Part shown: in pieces, positions 1 through 11,627 of the stretch
Position numbering within the stretch: position 1 is the first letter of the stretch
How the letters are laid out: every line of letters starts with the position of its first letter
Origin: Euglena gracilis
Taxonomy: Eukaryota > Euglenida > Euglenophyceae > Euglenales
NCBI GenBank assembly: GCA_039621445.1
Contig: CP154956.1
Location: 1,167,653 to 1,231,652, forward strand
Length of the DNA stretch: 64,000 nucleotides
Reading direction: 5' to 3'
Translations under genes and position numbers: made by a program
Notes under the pieces: model-generated
Told to the model about the DNA's origin: nothing
The model's database searches: none
What the model saw: the letters and a program-made list of their open reading frames with translations, nothing else

Positions 1-713
1 TCTAAGTCGAAAATCGTCCAGAGGCGGTTTTCCGCTTGTTTTGTAATCGGGCCTTCGATTAGTGGTAACGTAAATGGATCATCTTTGTCTGTGATTTCAA
101 GTATCGGTAGTGCAACACAAGTTTCCACATCTTCTGTCCAGAAGCATCGGGAGGGTTGGGTACCACAAAAGCTTGTTAGGTCCACTCGCTTTTGGATGGT
201 ATGATCCATTTTCGTTCAATCAGTTTTTTTCGATCATTGTATTGAGAACCTGTTCTCTTTCACCTGAACAGCGAACGAATGTTCGGTGCATGGGCTGTGC
301 ACCTTCATTTATTTCGATTTTACAAACCCCAAAAGGTCTGCGAATTGCAGGATCTATGTCATGAGCATGGATAGGATGTTCTAAAACATCACTGAATTAG
401 CGATTGATCTCTGTAAATAGTTCTTGTGACTTGGGATGTTGACCACCGCTTTGCATCACTGCGGATAGTTGTTTTATTTCGTCATTCTGACCTTTTTCCC
501 GTAGCAATTTGTCGGTGTGGTCATCAGTTCCGAATGCATCAAAGAAACAGACACGAAAAATGATTCCTTCAATGGTGGTAACATGACACCACAAAAGTCT
601 TTAAGCAAAGGGGTGTCATTCAGTAAATCCCTCCAGTGAAAGGCGACATATGTCAGTTGTCGGAACCATTCCGCTTCCAGGTTTAAAGGAATGACTAGCA
701 CACCACGTGCTTG
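1..713 (-). pseudogene. Ty3/gypsy pol fragment of element D (duplicate copy)
   Basis: Read on the minus strand, this is the end of the long protease-to-RT linker and the start of RT. It is the same segment as 19181-19893. It includes the stretch matching the intact pol of X around [18 protein letters not shown], here with substitutions and frame breaks near 470-600. It ends at 713 where the LTR of element H begins, so it is truncated by that insertion. No functional product is expected. Confidence 0.8.
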
Positions 714-1030
714 TGTGTACCAGGCGTATGCTTCTGTCCACTTCCGTTAAGGAAGTTAGGATGGGAGCAGATCCTATTAGGATCTAATAATGGGTGCCCC
801 TTCTCTCTCCACAGATGTTATTCATTTTGTATTCTTAATCTTTCCTTTTCTCCAGACCGGACTTGGATATCCAGTCCGTCCTCCCTGCATTGCTCTGTGC
901 TTTGCTTCTTGGGAAGTTGGGAAAAGGTTTTTTTCAGTTACCCTGATTTTCAGTTGCAAAGTAGGTGCGCCAAGGCGAAAGCGAACGCTTTTTGGGAATT
1001 GGGAAAGGGTAATTGGGAATCAGACGTACA
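714..1030 (+). repeat. LTR of element H (duplicate copy)
   Basis: The sequence starts TGTGTACC and ends GACGTACA. It is followed two bases later by a TGGTAGC primer-binding-site core at 1033. It matches the LTRs at 1753, 20933 and 37284 at roughly 88-90 percent by eye. It is identical to 19894-20210. Confidence 0.85.
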
Positions 1031-1752
1031 CTTGGTAGCTGATTGGTTACGATCCTACACATACTTCACAGAAAGAAAGGCTACCAGGTATTACACTTGG
1101 TAGCAGAGTGGTTCGATCATACGCTGACTGGCAGCAGAGGGCCCCTGCACCGTTATTACACGGTCGCAGCGTCAGCTCCAGGCTTCTAGTCAACGTCTAA
1201 GCAGACGAGCAGGCCCCGGAAGGCTCTGTACGGTATTATCCGTTACAGCCCCTCTGGTGCCAGCACATCTGCTTAGTTTTGTGGGTTTTTGCTGTTTTTG
1301 TCGTCAGAAAGATGCGAAACACAGGCCCCAACCTTCAATTCAATTATGCCTTATTACAGGCGTCATTGCAAGACATTGACCAAGAAACTGGGGATTGGAA
1401 GCTTTTATGTGAAAGTGCTTCCAGTTCCCATGCCGATGAGCCACATTTGGCTCAATTGTGACGATTGCACATTTGCCATCATTGACAGTGGTCGGCGATG
1501 AGCCCTCCACATCGTTTGGCTTCAGAGGCTAATGCGGCCTCTTCCGCAATCACCTTGCCACAACGGGGGTATTCGCCTCTGCCTGCGGCAATGGTGCAGC
1601 TGTGCACACCGGAGAGACCCGTGGTGATTCCTCCACCGGGCTTCTCTGGTGACGGTGGGCTAGAAACCCCGTGATTCTTTCAACCACCACCCGTTCTTCC
1701 ACCGGCAATCCTTTACAGAGCTCTGCCACCACCACCCGATCTTGGGTGCTAT
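1031..1752 (+). pseudogene. 5' leader and gag N-terminus of element H (duplicate copy)
   Basis: After the primer-binding site a GC-rich leader runs to an ATG at 1312, the start of gag by comparison with element X (conserved NYALLQASLQDID). The frame hits a TGA at 1459-1461 and the proline-rich continuation is out of frame. It is cut at 1752 by the LTR of X. The same sequence is at 20211-20932. Confidence 0.75.
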
Positions 1753-2065
1753 TGTGTACCAGGCTTATGCTTCTGTCCCCTTCCGTTGAGGAAGTTAGGA
1801 TGGAAGCAGATCCTATTAGGATTTCCTAATGGGTGCCCCTTCTCTCTCCACAGGTGGTATTCTTCTTTATAGCTTTTCCTTCCTTTCCATCGGACCGGAC
1901 TTGGTTATCCAGTCCGTCCTCCCTGCATTGCTCCGTGCTTTGCTTCTTGGGAAGTGGGAAAAGGTTTTTTCTGTTACTCTGATTTTCAGTCCCCAAGTAG
2001 GTGCGCCAAGGCGAAAGCGAAGGCTTTTGGGAATTGGGAAAGGGGAATTGGGAATCAGACGTACA
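1753..2065 (+). repeat. 5' LTR of element X (duplicate copy)
   Basis: This 313-bp LTR runs from TGTGTACC to GACGTACA and is identical to 20933-21245. A TGGTAGCGG primer-binding site starts at 2068. Confidence 0.85.
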
Positions 2066-2346
2066 CTTGGTAGCGGATTGGTTACGATCCTACACATACT
2101 TCACAGAAAGAAAGACTGCCAGGTATTACACTTGGTAGCAGATTGGTTCGATCCTACGCTGACTGGCAGCGGAGGGCCCCTGCACCGTTATTACACGGTC
2201 GCAGCGTCAGCTCCCGGCTTCTAGTCAACGTCTAAGCAGACGAGCAGGCTCCGGAAGGCTCTGTACGGTATTACCCGTTACAGCCCCTCTGGTGCCAGCA
2301 CAACTGCTTAGTTTTGTGGATTTTTGCTGCTTTTGTCACCAGAAAG

Positions 2347-3955
2347 ATGCAAAGCACAGGCCCCAACCATCAATTCAACTATGCCTTATTACAGGCATCG
2401 TTGCAAGACATTGACCAAGAAACTGGGGATTGGAAGCTTTTATGTGAAAGTGCTTCCAGTCCCCACGCCGATGAGGCACAATTGGCTCAATTGTCCAGAT
2501 TGCAACATTTGTCATCATTGATAGTGGTCGGCGATGAGCTCACCACTTCATTGGCTTCAGAGGCTAATGCGGCCTCTTCCGCACTCACCTTGCCACAACG
2601 GGGGTATTCGCTCTCTCTGCGGCAATGGTGCAGCTGCACACACCAGACAGACCCGTGGTGATTCCGCCACCGGGCTTCTCTGGTGATGGTGGGCTAGAAA
2701 CCCCGTGTTTCTTTCAACCCCCACCGGCTCTTCCACCGGCAGGCCCTTACAGAGCTTTGCCACCACCCCCCGATATCGGGTGCTATCCCGCACTACCTTG
2801 GCAACCGGAGACTCGCCTCGTGGTGCCGGAATTATCCGGTACATCCCAACCCATGGATGACTATGGGAAGGGCACTGGTGAGCTCCTCACTGCTGAGGAT
2901 GTGCCGCATATTGTTGCTCGGCTTTCAGGGGATCACCCCCTTGTGAGGCAGTTCAACCATGTGCAACAATGCGTTGCAGAGAGTGCAACCGCATTGAACA
3001 AAGTGCTTCAGTTTGATGAGGACAACCAGAAACATGTCTTCACCAAGCTGGAACACTGCTGGAATTACTTGCAGGAAGTTGGCAGGTATTGCCAGAGGAA
3101 TTTCGAAAGTGCGGGTATTGACCGTGCAAACTTTCAGGAAACCTTTGACAGAATATGCCAACAGCTCCCGCAAAACTTCCGGCAAATTAGTGAATGCATG
3201 CATGAAGCGGAAACGCGGAATGACTCCAAGTTTCTGCACTTGCATGGCTCACTACAACATATCAGAGGGCGGGGGGACTGGGCCAACCCCAGGTGGAGTG
3301 GGAGGGGATCCCAGAATGCACCATATTTCTCCAAATTTTGGTTCCACAGTATTTTATAAGGTGCCAACATGGCATGGAACCTCACGCCACCAAAGCCAGG
3401 TATCAAAAGCATAACACTGCATGAATTGCCCTGTTCATCTGCGTTGTTGCATTTGCAACAACAGTTGCATGCACGAGATTCCTCGTCTGCAACATCCAGC
3501 AGTGGTGGATTTGTGTTTATGGACCATTTCACCACATTGTTCGCAACTTTCCATGAATCACAACACCGCATTATGCAGTTGTGCGACGAAACGGAAAAGT
3601 TTCGGCAATTCCAGTCACAAGCCAACGAGAATTTTGATCCCCACACGTATGTGCGGCAGTTGGAGGAGCGACTTTCCCGTTTGGAGCAGAAAACCTGCTA
3701 TTGTGACGCGAATCAGGTTGGATTATCCAATCTGAGCGCGAAAGTGGCGGAAATCGCACAACGGCAGGATTCCCTGCAGTTGCAGTTGCAATCCGACATT
3801 GGCGGGATCAACTCGGCCATTGCGGGTTTGCAACAAAGCTATTCCGCACTGTCCCACCGAGTTCCGGACATTAGCGGTATTCAGACTGCTATTGGGGAAC
3901 TCCAGACCCGGTATGCATCGGTGTCTACCAAAGTAACGGAAATGCAGTCTTTGCC
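2347..3955 (+). pseudogene. gag 5' part of element X (duplicate copy)
   Basis: gag starts at ATG 2347, as at 21527 in the other copy. Here the first frame is lost near 2611 by one missing C, whereas the C run near 2765 keeps the frame that is lost in the other copy. The frame then runs to a TAA at about 3357-3359, inside the inserted recombinase fragment, and resumes with MAWNL at 3369. The block ends in the coiled-coil part of gag at the N gap. Confidence 0.75.
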
Positions 3956-3968
3956 NNNNNNNNNNNNN
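3956..3968. other. Assembly gap (13 N)
   Basis: Thirteen consecutive N separate the duplicated gag block on the left from the 3' LTR remnant of element D on the right. The two sides are unrelated in element context, so the join is a scaffold join and not a contiguous read. Confidence 1.
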
Positions 3969-4078
3969 CCATACCACTGTGTACAGCCCGGCCGTAGCCA
4001 GATTGAAGGCCGTAGCCCATTGTATCTGGTACACAGTGCCGTGGTAGAATGGCTGCCTGGTACACTCCCCCTCTCAGG
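3969..4078 (-). repeat. 3' LTR remnant and polypurine tract of element D
   Basis: On the minus strand a polypurine tract GAGAGGGGGAG (4075-4065) is directly followed by an LTR start TGTACCAGGCAGCC at 4064. The same LTR start occurs in element E at 51241. The rest of the LTR is lost in the N gap. This fixes the orientation of D: its 3' end is on the left. Confidence 0.75.
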
Positions 4079-4465
4079 GGTCTGCCCTATTTTCAGGATA
4101 CCACGTTCTGGTTACCAATTACGGCTACCTTGTTTGGAACACGTAGCGCAAAAGAATTCTGGTGCGCCTGCTGTGCATTGTGCGTCTTCTTAATTGACAC
4201 CGTAGTGTCTTTGTTGCCTTGAATCTTCGCGATCAACATGTTGTCGACCGAACTTAAGGCAAGTCCGCAAAAGGGTCTTGAAGCGGTGCTAAACGTGGTG
4301 ATGAAGTGCGTATTCACTTTCGAGACTTCGCTCATTATGTGGGACTACGCCCATTTTAGCCGTAGCTGATTGTACGAATTAGGAAAACTCAGCGTTTGCG
4401 GGTTTCCTTGAATTACTCACCCATGTGTGGGTCTTATACCCAGGTCATCTCGATTGGACGTAAGT
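4079..4465 (-). other. 3' untranslated region of element D
   Basis: No open frame with similarity to other parts of the window was seen here. By position it is the 3' untranslated stretch between the ORF3 stop and the polypurine tract of D. Confidence 0.5.
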
Positions 4466-5580
4466 CTAGGTATCCTTGTCAGGATTATCCATGTTAATCC
4501 TTGGGATAACCCAACTTCTGACTTCTGTTGTTTCCTTGAAAAGTTCTGTACTGAGCGTTACAGGTCTCTTGTGGAGGTAAATCTGTAAATTTGTCCAGTA
4601 AACTCTCGGAAAAGGTGCAGGCCATATGTAATAGTTCCGCCTTGGATGGTTTGGTCGTACTTGCGGTGGCATCCCAGGCAGAGAGTTGAAATCAACGCTA
4701 TGCGTGCAGGATGCACAGGCACAGCGGGTCACGTGTGGTTTCAGAATGGTACCAACTCATTCTGAATAATGTTCGTATCCATGTCGTTCTGGTGGATAGT
4801 CAGGCAATCGCCATCGTTCCTGTGGATTCAGAAACCGTTGAGTGCTTTGTAAACAGTGGGTAAATGCCTCGTTTCCAGTCGTCATCATTGAAGAGTAGGG
4901 GCAATCGCCCTTTTGTACATTACACAGCAAGTCTGATTCCGCAAGAATCAGTTTGAAATCAAAGGCGATTCCGCCACGTTCAAAAGCTTCACCTTTCTTG
5001 AAGCTTTTGTGCTGGTACGCTTGTCGTTTTGTTTTGTAGAAATTCAGGAAATCTTCCAGAGCGTCCTCGTTTCCGGGTACGATCTTGAGATTTCCGCCAC
5101 CTGCAGGCAACCATATGTCTGCCCGTAGGCAGTTAACAGAGAAAACAGGTGCGTCACGGTTTCTGTCTTCTTTTGACCACCGGAAGCTGTTCAGTTGTCT
5201 CCAGGCAAGGAGACAATCACCGCAAGTCATAGCAGCTGTCTTTGGAACGAACTCGTTGAGGTGAAATATTTTTTGTTTGTTGTCTGCATAACAGACATGC
5301 ACTGCTGGCATCCTGTTACGAATGTTGTGACAAACAGTACACAGCCAGGTTGTTTGGCCATTCGGCCTTTTGTCAAACAGGAATGTTTCCCCAGGATATT
5401 GGGCAAACACCGTTGGTGACTTGGCATTGTATAACCGCCAGATATGGCGAACGTAGTAGTTATGCTTCTGTTCGTTGAGGAAGAGTGGTTCAATCCACTT
5501 GTTCAACAACGTTCCGTGTTCGCGGGCTGATTGTATCATGGCTATGCGTTCTTCGACGCTCGGCAGGTTGGACATAATTC
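4466..5580 (-). pseudogene. ORF3 C-terminal domain of element D
   Basis: Two minus-strand frames (5575-4757 and 4732-4466) match the C-terminus of ORF3 of X. Shared blocks are LLNKWIEPLF, WLCTVCHNIRNRMPAVHVC, the pair CGDCLLAW, and PGMPPQVRPNHPRRNYYIWP. The Cys/His pattern C-X2-C-X11-H-X-C then C-X2-C is kept, which suggests a metal-binding module. Relative to X a stretch of about 60 residues between the two frames is missing. The family is not one I recognise. The function is unknown; no signal peptide or membrane segment is visible. Confidence 0.7.
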
Positions 5581-7548
5581 CCTATTGCCAAAGGGCGGCA
5601 TTATCGTCAACCGGCATGTTTTCCTCTGGCGAGGTCTCAGACGTTGTATCTTGTAGAGTTATACCTCGAAGGGTAGAAGTGACCCGGCTTTTCCCGGCCA
5701 CTTTGGTATATGTTGCTGCTGGTGTGGTAGCAGCTGGGGTCTTCGCCCGCTTTCCTGATTTGCTACCACTCCCAGTTGGAGGTGGTTTTAACTTTGTGTG
5801 TCGTTCAGCAGGTTTGCACGGTTCTGCAGGCTGTGGTTTAGCCTTGGGCTTACTGACTTTCTCTTTCCGCTGTGGCGGAAAGGGGCGTTCTGCAGGCGAC
5901 TTCACAGCAGGTTTGGCGGGTGTAGTGGTATATTGTACTTGAGATACTGTCGGTATCACCTGTTCAGGTGTGTGTACCACTACTGGGTGTTGTCTCATGT
6001 GGTGGCGTTTGTTTCGACCGTAGTCGATTCGGTTGTTGTTACAACGTCGGGTGTTTGGACAACATGGATAGAACTGGCAGCGTCTGCTGCCAGTGCTGTG
6101 GTAGAAGCCGGAGCTTCTTGTGTGGGTTGTTCGCCAGGTCCCATGTCACGGTGACTTCGCATTGAAGAGGAAGACCTCGATCGTACCATTGTAACCATCG
6201 AGGCTACGCCACTTCGGACGCTTCCGAGGATGTGTTCTGCACCGCGTTCGACTTGTGGTGGTATGAGTATATATTCGTCGGGGTTTTGGTGTCTGTCGAT
6301 ACCTTCCGTTGTTGTCTTGTAAATAATTTGCGAAATACAATTTCTCAGCATCAGTTGCTTCCCGTCCACCTTCCGCATGTGCAGGAGTGGGTGGAACCAC
6401 GTCTGCCGAAGGCGCTGCGGCCGTTGTGGAGTCTGTAGGCACTTCGGCCATTGTAAATTCTGTAGGCGCGTCAGGTTCCGCGTCTGATAAGGGTGTCTGT
6501 GGTGGTATTTGAGCGGGCGTTGTAGCTGGCACTTTGGCCTTTAGAGCATGTTTTACGTTGCCCTCTCCGCATTCAGAATCCACAGATGTGGAGGAGGCAG
6601 AGCGTGTGCTCCGTTCGTTGTCCGTTCCTTATTCCATTTCCCCGTCACTGGCTGACGCAGAAGAGGAAACGGACGAAGAGTCTGTAGAATGTACGGGAGT
6701 GTGTTCCACCGACATTGTAGATGTAGGTGGACGTTGTGGCCAACGTTGTTCCGAACTTTTGGTTGCAGGCTTCGCTGCTCCCTTGGCTGTTGTCGTTGTA
6801 GAGGATGCAGCCGTTGTTGGTTGTTGTTCAGCAGCAGCCTGTGTTGCTTCGGACTCCGCCGGCCGGGGTTCAGAAAGTGTTTTACTTTGTTGCAGACAGA
6901 GGTTTTGCCATCCGACGAACTTGTTTCCTCCCGACCCGCGAGGAAGCCAGACCAGTATCCGGATGGCCACACCATCCTTTTTTTTTACGTTTGCCCGTAA
7001 AAAATGGGGCAAAGTCCTCCCTTCGGAGGGTTTCGCCAAACAGGCGTTTGATGTACTTCCGTTTTCCGCCTTCGTCCCATTCATGTCGAAGGCGGAGGTA
7101 TTCTTGTGGCAGTGGTTGTTTCGGGTTGAGCAAATTGTAGATTTCCAGAGCGTAGTATGGCCATGCTCTCCATTGGAACGTCTGCATATGCAGAATCATT
7201 TTGTCGGTGGTTTCGTCTGTCGTATCCCATTTCCCTAACTTCGAGGGGATTGTGGCAGATGTGTCCGAGTAGTCTTCGTTATTGTTGGACATCCGGCCAT
7301 CCTCGTTGGTGGGGCTGCGCCACTTGTGCTTTTGGGCGGTCTGTTGTATGATCGCGCACACCAAAGCCCTAGAAGTCCACGGGGAACTTGTGGTGGGAGT
7401 GGGTGCACCAAACGACGAATTTTATGGGTATGTCAGGTCTATTCCGACCACTTGCAAGTGGGAGCCGTAGTGTTCGTTGAGGAAAATTTGTAAATTGTAA
7501 CAGAACATTTCGTGTGTCATCAGTTGTACATCCTTTGGAAGTGGGAAT
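5581..7548 (-). pseudogene. ORF3 middle region of element D
   Basis: This minus-strand region is broken over several frames: about 7548-6885 and then 7084-5582. It holds a conserved block around FQWRAWPYYALEIYNL and LFGETLRREDFAPFF, matching FWWRAWTTYVMEVYIHL and FGGTLDREVFLPL in X. It is followed by a long low-complexity stretch rich in Pro, Ala, Thr, Ser and acidic residues. The frame is interrupted on the right by element F at 7549. Frame changes make it unlikely to be translated as one protein. Confidence 0.6.
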
Positions 7549-8155
7549 TGTTGGGGGTCGGGGACCCCGCTCGCCCCCCGGGGGGGCCGCTGCTTTCACT
7601 GGGGCCACAAATTCCTGTTTCTGGCCCTGGTGGGCTCAGGCCAGGGCCTTTGGCAAGTTGGGCCCCGTTTTCAAATAAATCCACAGGCGGTAATGGGGGT
7701 GAGGTGTGCCCCCCCGACCCGGGGTCCCCGGTTGCCCCGCGTAGGATCTTTTTTTCCCTCCACTGTTGGTTTTTTCCCATTTTCCGACTTTGAACTTTCA
7801 GGATGAAATTCAACAATGACAAAACCAACCCACCTACTTAGGTGAGCAAATCACAGCACAAAACAAACCTGGCTGGAGAGGGTAGATGAGTACCTTTGAG
7901 TTCGGGAATTGAGCGGGAAAAAGAATATGGAAATGGATGCCTTGGCTTCTTTGGAATTGTCGTTTTTGATCCTTCAATTCTCAATTGACTTTTCTTCTTT
8001 TCTTATTCTCAAATCGAATTCTCGAATACTTCTTGAAATTCGCTGGGGTTCCAATTCAACTCGCGTGGCGGTTGACTTGCTCTGGTTATTCCTACCGGGA
8101 GTTTTTGGGAATTTTCTGGGAAATTTTTGGCTGCCGACGCCAGCGGCAGCCGACA
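7549..8155 (-). repeat. 3' LTR of element F
   Basis: It is a direct repeat of 12554-13158 with about eight differences by eye, implying a fairly recent insertion. On the minus strand it runs TGTCGGC to CCAACA. It is bounded by the polypurine tract on the right and the GGAAT target duplication on the left. Confidence 0.85.
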
Positions 8156-11100
8156 GCCCCTCCCTTGCGACGTTAGTCGGACCCGTTTTTCTGCCCCCCC
8201 CCCCCGAACATAAAAGGGGAGAGTGAAAACCATTTTTTTGGGGGGGGGGCGAAAATTCTGTTTTTTTTGAAACGGGTCCTGTTGCTTTTTTTTGAAAATC
8301 GGTGTTACGAGTCAACCCCCCCCCCGCCATAATATCGGTCACCTTGGGGGACTCTGAAAAATCAGGTCTTCGGGGGAAGCCCCCCCACCCCTTTCCTCCG
8401 ACAAGCATGGGGAACGGGTCTTTGAACACAAAATCTGAAAATTCCGAGTGAAACCAACTCTGGGCACTCCACCCCAAGGCCTAAGTCCCACGCTACCCCC
8501 TAGGTGAAAATCCTTTTGGCAGATTTCATTGTGTGAAACTTCATTTGTCGATTTTTTTTAAAAAAAATCAGGGACTTTGGCCAACAGTGCCTCAGAAAAC
8601 GACTTGTGTGGGGAAAAAGAAAACAGAAACCTAGGCATTCCTTTCCAATTCGGGACAGAAGGGATAAGGAAAAGGCAAACGGTGAGCAACAGTGAAAAGG
8701 TGCGAGGGTAAGCGGTTGTATGGAATAGTGTACAAATGGGTGTGCGGGTTCGTGTGCGTGTGCGGTTGTGTGTTTTGTGTGTATGCACACTCACTTCCTT
8801 GTCATGCATTCCAACCGAAAATGACTGGGCCGATTTTTTTTGAACGCAAAGAGAACAAGGCTTCGCAATGGCCCTCAGCCACTATATCACAGGGCTTTAG
8901 TGCCCACGTGGCTGGGTTTTATTTTATTTTATTGGCCCACACCAGGGCCTTTGGACGGAGGAGGGGTCATCTCCAGTCCAGTGTCCCCCCCCGAGTTTCG
9001 GATGCCTCCAAGCTGTTTTCCATGAAAAAATGCCTTTGACCAACATCCAATAGTCCAAACCGAATCAAAAAACTGAATTTTAAAATCCCAACTCGTTTTT
9101 TGTCCTCCAGAAAAAAAGTATCAAAATCCCAGGTTTTCTCCAACTCTTTGTGTAAAAATCCTCCAGCAACAAAAATCCTCAAAAATTCAAAAAATCTGAG
9201 TCCAACCCACCTGTCCAGGGCCTACAAAAGCCCTCGACAAAATCCAATCGAGAATTCTAACTGCCACATACAACAAACAAAGTCCAACCGAGAGCAACCA
9301 ACCCAACAGAAGCAACATCCAGCAGCATACCGTTGCATAGGAGCCTGGCCAACCCTGGCCTCAACCAATTTACAGCTGAAACCAACCAATTCGGCTCGCC
9401 AATTAAAATTCACTGCCCCCCCCCCCAAATCACATGGGGCAATGGGGGTCATGGTCAAATGACATGGCAAACTCAAAAATACTGAAAATTCAAATCCAAT
9501 TTTCTCAGCCAAAGCGATTTTTCACTGCCCCCCCCCCAGTCACATGGGGCCATGGGGGTCAATCTGGCTTCAGCCTCCAAACAAAAAAATAACAAACCTG
9601 GGCCGAAATATCCAAACCGGCTGAAATCTCACACATGTCAAAGGCGGGCCCTCACAATGTCGCCCCCCCCCCCACCATCAACCAGGGAACCAGGGGAGGG
9701 CCATGGGTTAAAAAATTCCTGGCTGCAAAATTAGAATCGCCATTCGACAAATAAAATGGGAAAAATGGAAATTTCATCAAACCCCGTTACAATCTGGGGT
9801 GTGACCAAAAACAATGACGGTCACGAAATGATGCATTCCTGTCCACACCCAAACGTCTCACAGGGGTATCCAATTCTGAGTCAAAAATTCCAACCACAAA
9901 GCCAAAACTGATTTTGATCCACCACACCAACAAAAAACAGGGCTCAACACAGCCCCCCCCCCAGCTGCACGAGGAGGGAGAAAAAATGGCTCCAAACCAC
10001 GTGAAAAATCCTGCGACCCAAAAACATGAAAAATCTGATTCAGCGCTGTGGGAGCAGCCAACCTGGGCCTGGACCTGGGCTTTGGCCGTGCATCGGGCCA
10101 CTGCCCACTGCAGGCTCTTGAGGTCGTTAAGCTTCTCTCCCCAGCACTTCAGTGAAATAAATGTACCCACCATTCTGGGATTCCATAAACGATCCACAAT
10201 TGTAATCATGCCAATCGTAATCATGTGATTCAGTTGCTTGGGTCTCATAAATGTGATTGAAATCTGTTGAAAACTCCTTGAAATGTCATCATGTCATCAT
10301 CCCAGTCTTTGAAGTTGATTCTTTGCAAATTGTTGAAATCTTGAATTCAATAAATTCAATCAAAATCCTTGATAATTGACTGTTTTGCTCCTTCTGTTGA
10401 TTCTCCCTGCTCGGTGAGTGATTGCTTGAACCTGCATGACAAGACAACACACACGCACAAATTCACCACTGGCAACACACATGGCAGATTTCTGGATTTT
10501 ATCACTGAACCGAACCTGAAAATGCCACTGAACTCTGAACCAAAACGGCACTTAAAATCTGATCTTGATCCATCAAATGGGTCACACGAAAACTGTATAA
10601 GCAAGCCTCAAACTGCAAAAATTATTATTGGGATTTTTGCATTGTGAGGCGATACCCACTTCTGAGTTTTTCTCCCTCAAGCAAACTCCACAGCCGAAAA
10701 ATTGCTGCATAAAGTGCAACCCACAGATCAACAGATTTTTCCCTGAAAAACTGAACCAAATGATGATGCCACTGATGGTGAACTTTCCTCAGGGGAGTCT
10801 TTTCCTCCTGGGTTAATCCACCTTGGTTCCCACTGATAAACTGAAAACTGTTTCCTGAGCCCTTAGATGGGTGGCCACAGGGGTGTTTATTCCTTGCCTG
10901 GGTCTAGCCCCACCCTTGGAACCCCTCTTTGCGTGCTTTCCCGAAAACTTTTTGGTTCGAATGGTCCATCAGAGGTCTCCCCTACCTCAGGATTTGGCAA
11001 AAACCCAGATAAAACCTCCACAGGTCTGTTGGGCTGCCACACTCGAAAACCGCAATGAAACTGGACTGAAAAATCCCAAAAAACTGTGCCGATTCTCCAA

Positions 11101-11627
11101 CACATGTCCCTGTCCGGGGGAAAAGTTTCTCTCCGGAAAAACTGTCCCATGACAAAAAGGACCAGCAAAAACACAAACCAAAATTCCACCTGAAATGACT
11201 GATTTGTCCCCGTCTGGGATGGTGACACATGTCCACACCGTGCTCCACCCCAAATGACATTTGGGACAACCAAAAACTGAAAACTCTGAAACTGAAAATA
11301 ATTGATCTGGCTGCCTGAACACTAGGAGAAAAATCCCAAGCATCGTGGCTGGGCGTCTCCATTTAAGTGGAAAGCAACTGGGGAAAAAACCTGCACCCCA
11401 GAAACCAGATTCAAAGATGTTTGACTTGGCTGTTTTTCCATAAGCCAAACTCTGTGAACTGAAAATCCAGCTTTAAACTTCTGGCTGATTGAGCATCTGC
11501 CTCCAACGCCAGATCACAATGAATAAAGCATCAAAAAACAATCACAAAACAACCCACAGAAACATACTCGACACTGTAAAGTGCTGTGCTGTGCCAGTCA
11601 GCGGTTAGACCTGTGCTGAATGAAAAA
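8156..11627 (-). other. Internal non-coding region of element F
   Basis: About 3.4 kb with no frame that looks like protein. It contains many C tracts of 7-10 bases, a TG-rich stretch near 8740-8790, and two copies of a C-tract motif followed by CACATGGGGC and ATGGGGGTCA (about 9410-9450 and 9525-9570). The leftmost bases 8156-8166 are the polypurine tract. No pol domain was found on either strand. Confidence 0.6.

Larger units (their letters stand above)
1..3955. repeat. Near-exact duplicate of 19181-23138
   Basis: This block matches 19181-23138 base for base apart from a few differences seen by eye: one C fewer near 2611, a C/G change near 2647, one C more in a C run near 2765, and one CAA fewer near 3258. 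It covers the end of D pol, the LTR and 5' part of H, and the LTR, leader and first part of gag of X. It stops at an N gap. It is either a false duplication made during scaffolding or a very young real duplication; the gap at its edge favours the former. Confidence 0.95.

Noticed and set aside
6534-7238. Plus-strand open frame of 234 codons inside the D ORF3 region
   Set aside because: It is antisense to ORF3 sequence conserved with X and has no support of its own.
8156-11627. Hidden pol domains in element F
   Set aside because: All six frames were read for DTG, YxDD, RNase H and integrase motifs and none was found.
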